Part shown: piece by piece, positions 42,293-50,736 of the stretch
Layout of the letters: the number at the start of each line of letters is the position of its first letter
Numbering within the stretch: position 1 is the stretch's first letter
Source: Paenibacillus silagei
GTDB lineage: Bacteria; Bacillota; Bacilli; Paenibacillales; Paenibacillaceae
Direction: 5' to 3'
Assembly: GCF_017874735.1 (NCBI RefSeq)
Contig: NZ_JAGGLV010000001.1
Span: 372,001-436,000, forward strand
Length of the DNA stretch: 64,000 bases
Translations under genes and position numbers: made by a program
The notes under the pieces: generated by a model
What the model was told of the DNA's origin: nothing
Database searches by the model: none
Seen by the model: the letters and a program-made list of their open reading frames with translations, nothing else

Positions 42293-43486
42293 TTGAAACT
42301 GAACCTGCACAAACCGCAAACACGTTATATCCTCATCCTGCTGCTGCTGGTGGTGGTCTTCCTGCCTGTGCCTTTTAGACATAAAGCAATGACCAAGCTG
42401 AGCATTACCGGCCTTGATGGAGTCGAATTCAAGACAGATGCCTATGCACTGACAGCGGATCATAAGCTGATGGTGGATAAAGACCTCGCTGAACGTATTC
42501 TTAATGCGCGTATTGGCTGGGAAAAGGAGGCTCCGCTCCCCAAGGGTGTGTACTATAAGGATCATGTGGCGGTACTCATGTATCACCATCTGGCGGAAAC
42601 GCCGTTAACGCTCTATCCCGGCGTATTACCCGCCGCACAGTTCGATGAGCAGATGCAGCTCCTGAAGCAGGAGGGCTTCCATGTCATTACGATGAAGCAA
42701 TACCGCGAATTCATGCTGGACCGCGCGCCGGTTCCCGATAATGCAGTTCTATTGACGTTCGATGACGGCTATGAGAGCTTTTATAAGCTGGCGTTTCCCA
42801 TTCTGCAAAAGTACGGCTACACCGCAGTGAACTTCATCATTGTCTCCGATGTGGATCACCCTAGTAAGCATCAGGTGCCCAAGCTGACCTGGGAGCAGAT
42901 GCGGGAGATGAAGCGCGCCGGAATGGGCTTTTATAATCATACGTATAATTTGCATTATTATGCAGTGGTCGATGCAGAGGGCGGCACCCGCCCGGCGGCA
43001 AGCTCCCTGCTGTACATTCATGATGAGAACCGGAATGAACTGAATGAAGAATACTACAGAAGAGTAACCGGGGACCTGGCTCATGCAGAGCGCAGGCTGA
43101 AAGAAGAATTGGGCAACACGGATTCGGCTATAGCGTTCCCTTACGGTTCCTATAACGATAAGCTGCTGGAAATCTGCGATTCACTCGGCATCCGTCTGAA
43201 ATTCAATATCGGGCTGGGCCTGAGCTCCAGAACCACACTGAACGCTCCACGGATTAATGAAGGGAACCGGACACTTCCCCCGGCGCTGTCCATCCAGCAG
43301 CTGAAGCAATTCGAGCCGCCGATGATCCTGACCGTGAACGGGAAGAAGGTTCTCCTAACCGGAACTCCGCCGGAGCTGCGGAACGGAAAGGTCATGGTTC
43401 CGCTGGATGCGCTATGCTCCGAGCTAGGCGTAGCGATGCATTATGACCGCAGCAGCGCGGTCCTGAAGCTGACGCCTACCCCTTAG
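42293..43486 (+). CDS. Polysaccharide deacetylase (NodB domain) with C-terminal copper-amine-oxidase-like repeat
   Basis: A 397-residue, membrane-anchored carbohydrate esterase family 4 protein. One N-terminal helix (residues 12-28) is followed by a NodB domain with AVLMYHHLAE, the metal-binding LLTFDDGYESF (about 157), the His pair in FYNHTYNLHYY (about 216) and AIAFPYGSYN. The last 60 residues (ILTVNGKKVLLTGTPPELRNGKVMVPLDALCSELG) form a copper-amine-oxidase N-terminal-like module common in Paenibacillus surface proteins. The start is TTG 42293 after GGGGAG. Probably acts on peptidoglycan or a wall polymer. The 3' end overlaps the convergent GGDEF gene by 11 bp. Confidence 0.88.
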   Translation: MKLNLHKPQTRYILILLLLVVVFLPVPFRHKAMTKLSITGLDGVEFKTDAYALTADHKLMVDKDLAERILNARIGWEKEAPLPKGVYYKDHVAVLMYHHLAETPLTLYPGVLPAAQFDEQMQLLKQEGFHVITMKQYREFMLDRAPVPDNAVLLTFDDGYESFYKLAFPILQKYGYTAVNFIIVSDVDHPSKHQVPKLTWEQMREMKRAGMGFYNHTYNLHYYAVVDAEGGTRPAASSLLYIHDENRNELNEEYYRRVTGDLAHAERRLKEELGNTDSAIAFPYGSYNDKLLEICDSLGIRLKFNIGLGLSSRTTLNAPRINEGNRTLPPALSIQQLKQFEPPMILTVNGKKVLLTGTPPELRNGKVMVPLDALCSELGVAMHYDRSSAVLKLTPTP

Positions 43487-45050
43487 CCGCCTGACGCACC
43501 ATAGGCTCACGGCCTAAGGTTACCCGGTTCTTCCCCGTGGCCTTGGACAGGTACAGCGCCTCGTCCGCCTCGCGGTACAGGTCCTCGAAGGTCACATCTG
43601 CCTGATCCGTAAAAGCGATGCCGATGCTCACCGTAAGCTGGATGTGATGCCCCCCGTCCAGCTCCACGATGTGCTCGCCCATAGCGGTACGGAAGCTCTC
43701 CGCCTCCTTCAAGGCTGCGGCTTCGCTGCCGGCGAAGAAGCAGACGGCGAACTCTTCGCCGCCTACGCGCCCGGCAATTCCTTTGTCATGATATACCTGC
43801 ATAATCTTGCCCGACAAATCCACCAGTGCCTGATCACCGGCCATGTGTCCGTATGTATCATTAATTAATTTGAAATCATCGATGTCGAACAGCAGCAAGG
43901 CCATGCCCGCGCCGATCTGTGCGGAGTAACTCTGCACCAGCCTCATGAAATGCCTGCGGTTGTACAGTCCGGTCAGATCATCCACCGTGGCCTGATGCAG
44001 CAGCTCCCGCTCATACCTCTTCTTCTCGCTAAGATCACTGAAGACCAGCAGCATTCCCGTACTCTTCGCCCGGACCTGCTCTGTGGCAATGAGCGCAACC
44101 CCATAGCAGGACCCGCTCCGGCCGGGAGGCTCGATTTCGAACTGTCCCTCCCTCCGCTGCGCATAACAGGCCGACAGCTGCCCGTGCTGCCTCAGCAGCG
44201 GCTGAATGCTTGTGCCCATCCAGGTCTCCGGCTTCTCCTCCAGCAGCTCGGAGAGCATAGCATCCGCCGCCTCATTGACATCCATTATGTAATCGTAGCG
44301 GTCTGTCAGGACGATGCCGTCCTTCATATTCTCGAAGATTTTATTCTTAGCCAGCGGATATAAGGACAATCTGGGATCGCGGAACAAGGTGAGGTAAGCG
44401 GCCACGATGGGCGGCAGGTAAGTGAAGGCCGTGAAGCCTGTAATCGTAATCTGCAGCAGCGGAAGCAGGAACACCGACAGGACCGGGACCAACAGACTGA
44501 ATAACAGCAGCGCATTATGGCGGAAATAATACTTAGGCCCATTCAGGAGAGAGATGGCCAGCAGATATACAGCATACAGTCCGAATAACTGATCGTACGC
44601 GATGAGGATCATGCTGAGCACCGTGGGCTTCACTTCGATTCCGGTAACACCGGCCACCGTAGCCAGTCCGACCTCGCTGCGCATCAGATGATGGTAAGAG
44701 TCGGTGAAGATCAGCAGCACATCCACCGCCACCGGGATACAAAAATAAATAAGCCTCTTGGACAAACCCTCAGAGGAACGGGATACATACTCTTTAATAA
44801 CCGCATAGGTGAAGATCGCACTCAAAAAAAGCGGGCCCTGCTGCACATTCTTCCACCATAGCTTCGCCTCGAAGGAATCCGTTAGAATCTCTCCGGCCGT
44901 AGCCGCGAAGATCATGCTGACCAGCAGCATCAATATCCATAAATAGCATCTTCCTGGTGTATGACGGTGCTTGTAAGAACCGATGCCCATGTAGAGACTT
45001 AGAACGCTGCCCATTACCAAGTAAAACGGATAACCCTGCATCCACGGCAT
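43476..45050 (-). CDS. Seven-helix sensor with PAS and GGDEF domains (diguanylate cyclase)
   Basis: A 524-residue protein. The N-terminal seven-helix module (residues about 8-235) resembles the histidine-kinase-N 7TM family. A PAS domain follows (IFENMKDGIVLTDRYDYIMDVNEAADAML), then a GGDEF domain with intact VGGEEF (about 431), DDLTGLYNRRHF and FDIDDFKLINDTYGH. No EAL domain is present, so it should synthesise cyclic di-GMP. A start at ATG 45050 with GGAG 9 bp upstream is reasonable. Confidence 0.92.
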   Translation of the reverse strand: MPWMQGYPFYLVMGSVLSLYMGIGSYKHRHTPGRCYLWILMLLVSMIFAATAGEILTDSFEAKLWWKNVQQGPLFLSAIFTYAVIKEYVSRSSEGLSKRLIYFCIPVAVDVLLIFTDSYHHLMRSEVGLATVAGVTGIEVKPTVLSMILIAYDQLFGLYAVYLLAISLLNGPKYYFRHNALLLFSLLVPVLSVFLLPLLQITITGFTAFTYLPPIVAAYLTLFRDPRLSLYPLAKNKIFENMKDGIVLTDRYDYIMDVNEAADAMLSELLEEKPETWMGTSIQPLLRQHGQLSACYAQRREGQFEIEPPGRSGSCYGVALIATEQVRAKSTGMLLVFSDLSEKKRYERELLHQATVDDLTGLYNRRHFMRLVQSYSAQIGAGMALLLFDIDDFKLINDTYGHMAGDQALVDLSGKIMQVYHDKGIAGRVGGEEFAVCFFAGSEAAALKEAESFRTAMGEHIVELDGGHHIQLTVSIGIAFTDQADVTFEDLYREADEALYLSKATGKNRVTLGREPMVRQAAKG

Positions 45051-45165
45051 GTCATATTTCTCCTATTTTTGAGATTGCTTTGCCTTATTATATCCTACTC
45101 TTTCGCACAAATGAATCATTCTGCCAAAAAATACTACCGGTACCTAAGGTTCCGGACAAAACAAA

Positions 45166-45210
45166 AGAGGATACTCCTTCACCATCTGCATGGATGCGGG
45201 AATATCCTCT
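45166..45210 (-). terminator. Intrinsic terminator of rpmE2
   Basis: AGAGGATA and TATCCTCT (45166-45173 and 45203-45210) enclose an inner CATC/GATG stem. The minus-strand product is followed by TTTTGTTTTG. Confidence 0.75.
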
Positions 45211-45222
45211 ATAGCAATACCA

Positions 45223-45471
45223 TTATTTCTTCTGAGCGAGACGTTGTTTGAACTTGTCAACGCGGCCGCCAGTTTCGGTATCTCTTTGTTTACCTGTGTA
45301 GAACGGGTGGGATGCAGAGCTGGAGTCTACACGGATCACCGGGTAAGAGTTGCCGTCTTCCCATTCCATAGTTTCACCGGATGACTTGGTGGATGAGCTA
45401 AGGAATTTGTAGCCTACGCTAGCATCGAAGAAAATAACCTGGTTGAACTTAGGGTGTATGCCTTGTTTCAT
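45223..45471 (-). CDS. rpmE2: 50S ribosomal protein L31 type B
   Basis: An 82-residue L31 of the zinc-free type: [28 protein letters not shown] has no CxxC pair. The C-terminal [20 protein letters not shown] is typical. ATG 45471 follows AAAGGAGG. In B. subtilis the type B form replaces zinc-containing L31 under zinc limitation. No clear Zur box was seen in the 164 bp upstream, so regulation is open. Confidence 0.95.
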   Translation of the reverse strand: MKQGIHPKFNQVIFFDASVGYKFLSSSTKSSGETMEWEDGNSYPVIRVDSSSASHPFYTGKQRDTETGGRVDKFKQRLAQKK

Positions 45472-45635
45472 TGTAGTAACCTCCTTTCCGTACGGATACA
45501 ACTTATGAAGAATTATTGAAGCCATCTCTTGGTCTATTTAAAAATCCGGTTAGACAAAGGGAGATGCGTAAATCTTCCGATTTTTACACGCCATACTATC
45601 ATACGTGAAATGAGCCGCTGAGTCAAGAGCCTGTC

Positions 45636-46424
45636 CTAGAGGGATTTCACCATTCCGCCGTCGATCAGCAGGGACTGTCCGGTAATATAAGTATTGGCAA
45701 AAGAACCGAGGAATACCGCCGCCTTGCCGAACTCCTCCGGCGTGCCGGTTCTTCCCAGCGGAATCGCCTTCAGGGCTTCCTCCTGAATCTGCGCAAGTGT
45801 GATGCCCTGCGCGTCCGCCCGCTTGCCGTCAAGCTGGAGGATCCGGTCTGTGCCGATCCGTCCGGGGGCCAGGCTGTTGATCAGGATGCCCTCCGGGGCA
45901 AGCTCTGTAGCCAGGCTCTTGTTCAGCGCGCTCACCCCTGCGCGGAACACATTCGAGAGAATCAGCCCTGCGATGGGCTGCTTGATCGAGACCGAGCTGA
46001 TGCTGACGATCCGCCCTCCCCCTGCACTGCGCATATGCGGCAGCGCCTCGCGGATCAGGCGGACCGCGCTCATCAGCGTAAGCTCGAAGCCGCCGCTCCA
46101 GTCAGCGTCGGCCATATCCCCGAAGCTGCCGCCCGGAGGCCCGCCGGCGTTCGTGACAAGCACCTCCAGGCCGCCGCCGAATCCGGCAGCCATCCGCACC
46201 GCCCGCGCAATCTCCTCCGGGCGGGTCACATCCAGCTCCGCTACGGCGACCTCCTGTCCCGTAGCCTCACGGATCGCCTGCCGCGCCGTCTCCAGCTGCG
46301 GCAGGCTCCGGCTCGCAATCGTCACCCTTGCCCCTTCACGGGCATACTCCAGGGCGGTCGCCAGCCCCAACCCCTTACTCGCTGCCGCAACGAGCACCGA
46401 TTTCCCCTCAAGACCCAAATCCAT
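45636..46424 (-). CDS. Short-chain dehydrogenase/reductase of the non-canonical FabG-like group
   Basis: A 262-residue Rossmann protein with a cofactor motif variant (VAAASKGLGLATALEYA), VTNAGGPPGG and IVSISSVS. Where classical SDRs carry YxxxK (as in YSASKAGV), this protein reads SNVFRAGV, so both the Tyr and Lys positions are replaced. This is characteristic of a subfamily with SNVxRAGV and PGRIGTDR motifs. The N-terminal glycine pattern is also altered. Whether it is an active oxidoreductase is uncertain. Confidence 0.85.
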   Translation of the reverse strand: MDLGLEGKSVLVAAASKGLGLATALEYAREGARVTIASRSLPQLETARQAIREATGQEVAVAELDVTRPEEIARAVRMAAGFGGGLEVLVTNAGGPPGGSFGDMADADWSGGFELTLMSAVRLIREALPHMRSAGGGRIVSISSVSIKQPIAGLILSNVFRAGVSALNKSLATELAPEGILINSLAPGRIGTDRILQLDGKRADAQGITLAQIQEEALKAIPLGRTGTPEEFGKAAVFLGSFANTYITGQSLLIDGGMVKSL

Positions 46425-46473
46425 CGTCCAGTCCTCCTGTCAGATTGGTTGCAGGACTTCCTGCTCCCACTCA

Positions 46474-47328
46474 TTATACATCGTATTCCAGTTCCTTTTT
46501 GGCCTGGACGATGAAATCCAGCGGATTCTCGATGGTGTCCGCCGCATATTCCACTGCACCGATCTTCAGCCCCAGGGTGACCTTATACTTGCCGGAGAAC
46601 TCCGAGTCATTCAGTTCCTGCAGCCGCTGTTTGATCCGCTCAATGACAATCTTGGCCCCTTCCCGGTCCGTGAAGAGCAGAAGGCCCCAGGTAGCATCCT
46701 CCTTGTCCAGCAGATACAGCGCATCATTGGTACGAATGCTCGACTGGCTGAGCTGGGAGACATCATAGATGGCTTCGGACAGCTGCTCTTCCGGGATCAG
46801 GCGGCGGATTTCATTCCAGTACTTCACCTTCACCACAAGCAGCGTCAGCGGGATTTTATAACGGACCGAGATTCCGGTGAACAGGCTGGCGTCCTTCTGA
46901 AAAGAAATGCTGTTGCGCAGATCCGTATTCTCATCCACCGCAGCCAGATTATTCGTGCGCTTCAGCAGCCGTTCATTCTCCGCCTGCAGCTCACGGGTGC
47001 TTGAGGTGAAGACCCACAGCACCACCGTAAGCAGCGGGGTCATAATCAGCCAGAAATACGTCTCTACACCGATCGATGCGCCCTGCGATACCGTCTGATA
47101 GACCACGAAGAAGCCGTAGCCGAAGACAAACGCCAGATTCAGCGTCAGTCCCGCCGTGACCGTGGTGAAATACGTGACCAGCGCCAGGATGAACGATACA
47201 TTCAGAATAATAATGTTCTGGACGTAGTTATCCGGTGAGCCCGCGATATATACGATGCAGGCGAAGATCAGAACCAGAAAGGCCAGGAAGCCCAGATCCG
47301 AGGTTAGACTGCTGCGGTTACGTCTCAC
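46474..47328 (-). CDS. ydaK: Degenerate GGDEF membrane receptor, YdaK-like
   Basis: A 284-residue protein with four predicted membrane helices (residues about 12-110), a coiled linker and a GGDEF-fold domain. The active-site motif is replaced by DKEDA, so no cyclase activity is expected. The inhibitory-site motif RTND (about 199) sits exactly five residues upstream, as in RxxD-x5-GGDEF, so cyclic di-GMP binding is likely retained. B. subtilis YdaK, with the same domain logic, is the receptor that switches on the YdaL-N synthase. The GTG start overlaps the ydaN-like stop by 4 bp (GTGA). Last gene of the operon. Confidence 0.8.
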   Translation of the reverse strand: MRRNRSSLTSDLGFLAFLVLIFACIVYIAGSPDNYVQNIIILNVSFILALVTYFTTVTAGLTLNLAFVFGYGFFVVYQTVSQGASIGVETYFWLIMTPLLTVVLWVFTSSTRELQAENERLLKRTNNLAAVDENTDLRNSISFQKDASLFTGISVRYKIPLTLLVVKVKYWNEIRRLIPEEQLSEAIYDVSQLSQSSIRTNDALYLLDKEDATWGLLLFTDREGAKIVIERIKQRLQELNDSEFSGKYKVTLGLKIGAVEYAADTIENPLDFIVQAKKELEYDV

Positions 47329-49409
47329 GCTTGATCACCACGTTTCTTCTTATGTTTGCGCAGCATCAGAATCAGCGCCACGACCACCAGCGTCACGATC
47401 ATCACCGCTGCGGTCACGAAGCCCAGTACATCGCTGCGCTCCATCACCCGCGAGACCAGAGAGTCCGGCTTAGCGCCGGAGACCGTCTTGAAGCGGTAGG
47501 CATTCACCGTGCCGTCCTTATCCGCCACAACGCCGTCACCGTACACCCTCCACCTGTCCTTCTCGCTCCCGATCAGCTTGGAGACTACGAAGTAGCTCTC
47601 AGAGCTGACCGCAGTGACCGCAAGCAGGCCGCGTCCGCTCTCGTAAGGGGATTCCAGGAGCTGGAGCGTGCCGATGGCGGCTCCGTACTGCTCGTCGAGG
47701 GCGATTTTCTCATTGGAGAGGAGGGTTGACCCGTCCTTGTTATACTTGAAAAAGAGCTTGCCGTTGTTGTCACGGATCACCTTATTATTCTTATAGCTCC
47801 CGATCGCAATAATATTGTTGTCCTTCAGGTTATCCGCTCCTGCGTTATCGCTGTAAAAGTGGACATCACCGGTATTTCCTCCGGCAAACTGCCCGAGCAT
47901 ATTGAAGACATTCCCGAGGCTCCGGTAGGTGTAATCATCCCTCTCCTTCGGCAGCACTACCGCCACACGGTTGAAGATGCCGTCCCGCAGGAACGGATAC
48001 GGGTAATTGCTCAGCAGGAGGTCGGTGCGGTCCTTCGTGTTCAGGCGCATGAGCGATTCCTTGCTGATATAAGCCCACGGCATCTCCTCTTTGTTCGGAG
48101 TACAGAGCATGCTCGCAAGCTCCAGATCGAAAGCCACCGTCACGGTGAAGTTGCCGGAGATATTCAGACTCTGCGGCACATTCAGATTCAGCACATCACC
48201 GTTGGCCAGCTCCTTCGTCAGCTTCTTGCTGCCGATGGGCGTATTATTGATGCTCACCGTCACCAGGGAACGGTTGAAGTCCAGATTCGCCGCATACCGG
48301 AAATCCAGGCTGATTCTGCCGTCATCCGCAATGGAGCGGTTGGACGGGAGAGAGACGAAATACGTCTGCTCCTGATGGTTGGGCCCGGTGAGCTTGTCCC
48401 CCGTCTCCGTGAACGTAATGTTCGAGCTGATGGCCGGCGCAGGGTTCACTACATCGGTAGCATTAGTAACCACCTTCAGATCCTTGCGGAGCTGGCTCAT
48501 CAGCTCCCGGCTTGCCATCAGCCGTCCGGCCTTGATCAGCAGGCTCTCGTCCCTCGAGGTCACCACCAGTGTAGGCAGGGAATCCTTGTTCACCAGCTGA
48601 ATGACCGCATGGGTGCCGAGGTCGTCCGCCGTACTCACCAGCTTCTTTATTCGTTCCGGCAGATGATCATACGTAGCTACCAGCACTACTGCACTCTTGT
48701 CCTTGACGGTATCTTCGCGATAAGGCAGCAGCGGAATGGTTCTGTCGTTCAGCGTGTTGCCTTTGGCGAATCCCGAGAGGGCGTAGGTAGCACTTTCCAG
48801 CTCTGCCCCGCTGGCATTCTGCGGCACGGCGAGCAGGCTTTGTTCATTTTTTACCGTATCCATTCCTGAGAATCTGGCACTGAAATCCTGAATGCCTCCA
48901 GTAATGGGCTTCGGTGTATAATTCACAGCAATGTTCGAGGTGTTGAACAGATGCAGCCAGCTGTCCTGCATATCATCGATATTACACAGTTCATAGCCGC
49001 CCGTCGTAGTTCTTAAGCTCCCTTGTATCCGCAGCGTATTGCTGCCCTTAGTCAGGAAGCCTTTGGGCGCCTCCACACTCAGGCTCTGCTGCCCGTTATT
49101 GTCCAGGGACGGCCGGAAGGAATAGAACGGAATGCCGTTCAGCGACAGCGTTACGCTCGACAGCTTATCCTCACTGATCTGTGAGGTCTGGAATTGCAGA
49201 TTGATCATCACTTGATCCACATTCCAGTAATCCATGACTGTGAAGAACTGCTGCTGGGAGCTGGAGCCCCTCAGCGAGACATCGCTGGTGAACAGCGTCT
49301 CATACGTTGCTCCCGTTTCACCGGGAAGCACCGCCGCCTGTGCCGCAGGGATTTGAACCAGGAAGAGGGAGAGGCAGAGCAGCACTGTTAGGATCTGTTT
49401 TTTCATCAT
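47325..49409 (-). CDS. ydaN: BcsB-like exopolysaccharide synthase subunit, YdaN-like
   Basis: A 694-residue extracytoplasmic protein with signal peptide (LTVLLCLSLFLVQIPAAQA) and one C-terminal membrane helix (FVTAAVMIVTLVVVALILMLRK) ending in basic residues. The body has repeated jelly-roll/flavodoxin-like modules of the BcsB family (VTLSLNGIPFYSFRPS, SLVTVSINNTPIGSKKL). BcsB partners the BcsA-type synthase and guides the glycan at the outer face of the membrane. It is adjacent to the synthase gene and overlaps ydaK. Confidence 0.85.
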   Translation of the reverse strand: MMKKQILTVLLCLSLFLVQIPAAQAAVLPGETGATYETLFTSDVSLRGSSSQQQFFTVMDYWNVDQVMINLQFQTSQISEDKLSSVTLSLNGIPFYSFRPSLDNNGQQSLSVEAPKGFLTKGSNTLRIQGSLRTTTGGYELCNIDDMQDSWLHLFNTSNIAVNYTPKPITGGIQDFSARFSGMDTVKNEQSLLAVPQNASGAELESATYALSGFAKGNTLNDRTIPLLPYREDTVKDKSAVVLVATYDHLPERIKKLVSTADDLGTHAVIQLVNKDSLPTLVVTSRDESLLIKAGRLMASRELMSQLRKDLKVVTNATDVVNPAPAISSNITFTETGDKLTGPNHQEQTYFVSLPSNRSIADDGRISLDFRYAANLDFNRSLVTVSINNTPIGSKKLTKELANGDVLNLNVPQSLNISGNFTVTVAFDLELASMLCTPNKEEMPWAYISKESLMRLNTKDRTDLLLSNYPYPFLRDGIFNRVAVVLPKERDDYTYRSLGNVFNMLGQFAGGNTGDVHFYSDNAGADNLKDNNIIAIGSYKNNKVIRDNNGKLFFKYNKDGSTLLSNEKIALDEQYGAAIGTLQLLESPYESGRGLLAVTAVSSESYFVVSKLIGSEKDRWRVYGDGVVADKDGTVNAYRFKTVSGAKPDSLVSRVMERSDVLGFVTAAVMIVTLVVVALILMLRKHKKKRGDQA

Positions 49410-49451
49410 GTTCCGTATCTCCTGACATCTTATTTCTGGACCTCCGGCGCA

Positions 49452-50702
49452 CTAGTACCGCTCGGTTTTGTACCACTTGGCTTCCCGTTTGAAGATAACG
49501 TCTTTGAAATAGTTGTACAGCCCGTAAGCGGCCACTACCATCCAGAGCTGGCAATACGAGACGTACATCAGCAGAATAATCCACAGGTTCGACAGGCTCA
49601 TCTCACCCTTCTCCGTGGTCAGGGTAACGAAGATCCCCACCACGAACAGCACAATAGCGAGCAGCCACAGGAAGCTGCTGAGCCCGGCGATCGTGGTATG
49701 TACATACCCCATGGCATGCAGCACGAGCAGAATATCCGAGGTGACCAGCGAGATCAGCAGGAGGAAGTAGATCGAGACATAATACAGAATATCGAAGCGG
49801 ATCTTCGCCGCCTTCGGGTCGATGAGGAGCGGAAGGTTCTTCACAATGACATAGATATTGCCCTTCGCCCAGCGTGTCCGCTGCTTGAACCATACCTTCA
49901 CCGTCTGCGGCTCCTGCTCCCAGGTGACCGACTTCGGCTGGAACTTGATCCGGTAGCCCATCATATAAATGCGGAAGCTGATCTCTGTATCCTCGGCAAT
50001 TGCCTTCACATCCCAGCCGCCGATGCTCTCGACAATGGTCCGGCGCATAATGAAGTTCGTTCCCGGGATCGTACAGAGCTTGAACAGCTTCCAGCGCCCT
50101 GCTTGCGCCATCCACTGGAAGGACAGAGTCTCGATATTAATGAACCGGGTCAGCAGGCTGGCATCCCGGTTGCGGGTTCTGAACTTGCCGATAACCGCCC
50201 CCAGGGAGGCATCATTCATAATCTCTGCCACCAGGTATTTCAGCGCCGTGCGCTCCGGCGTATTGTCGGCATCATAGATCGCAATCAGCTCCCCGCTACT
50301 GCGGGTGAAGCCGATGTTGAGCGCATTGGATTTCCCTTTGCCGCCTGTGACGGCGTCCGTATTGATAATGATCAGCTTACGCTGCGGATTACGCTGCTGG
50401 ATAGCATCCAGCAGCTCAGCGCTGTTGTCTGACGAATTATCATTGATGACGATAATCTCATACCGGTCATGCGGGTAATCCAGTGCCAGCAGGGATTCCA
50501 CGGTTTTGCTGATGACGACCCCCTCATTGTGAGCAGGAACCATAATCGTCACCATGGGATGCTCCCCGGTAATCTCAGGCAGCGGTTCGTTTTCCGTTTG
50601 AATGTAGTACAGATACCCCGCTATAATCAGCATCACATTCACCAGCAGCAGGGACCAGATACAGATGACCGCGATCACCATCAATACGTCTGAGATCGTC
50701 AT
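49452..50702 (-). CDS. ydaM: Processive family 2 glycosyltransferase, YdaM-like
   Basis: A 416-residue membrane glycosyltransferase of the cellulose/hyaluronan-synthase type. Two N-terminal segments, a GT-A domain and C-terminal helices are present. Catalytic motifs: VPAHNEG, DAD in IYDADNTPE (about 143), the general-base region in IAEDTE (about 236) and QxxRW in KQRTRWAKG (about 275). It polymerises a polysaccharide from a nucleotide sugar and probably extrudes it. No PilZ domain is present, so cyclic di-GMP control would come from the YdaK-like protein. Confidence 0.9.
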   Translation of the reverse strand: MTISDVLMVIAVICIWSLLLVNVMLIIAGYLYYIQTENEPLPEITGEHPMVTIMVPAHNEGVVISKTVESLLALDYPHDRYEIIVINDNSSDNSAELLDAIQQRNPQRKLIIINTDAVTGGKGKSNALNIGFTRSSGELIAIYDADNTPERTALKYLVAEIMNDASLGAVIGKFRTRNRDASLLTRFINIETLSFQWMAQAGRWKLFKLCTIPGTNFIMRRTIVESIGGWDVKAIAEDTEISFRIYMMGYRIKFQPKSVTWEQEPQTVKVWFKQRTRWAKGNIYVIVKNLPLLIDPKAAKIRFDILYYVSIYFLLLISLVTSDILLVLHAMGYVHTTIAGLSSFLWLLAIVLFVVGIFVTLTTEKGEMSLSNLWIILLMYVSYCQLWMVVAAYGLYNYFKDVIFKREAKWYKTERY

Positions 50703-50736
50703 AGTATTCTCCTAAACTCGCTATATTTTTCCCGGA

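Noticed and set aside
45472..45635. Zur box upstream of rpmE2
   Set aside because: Expected from zinc-regulated L31 type B genes, but no sequence close to the Zur consensus was seen.
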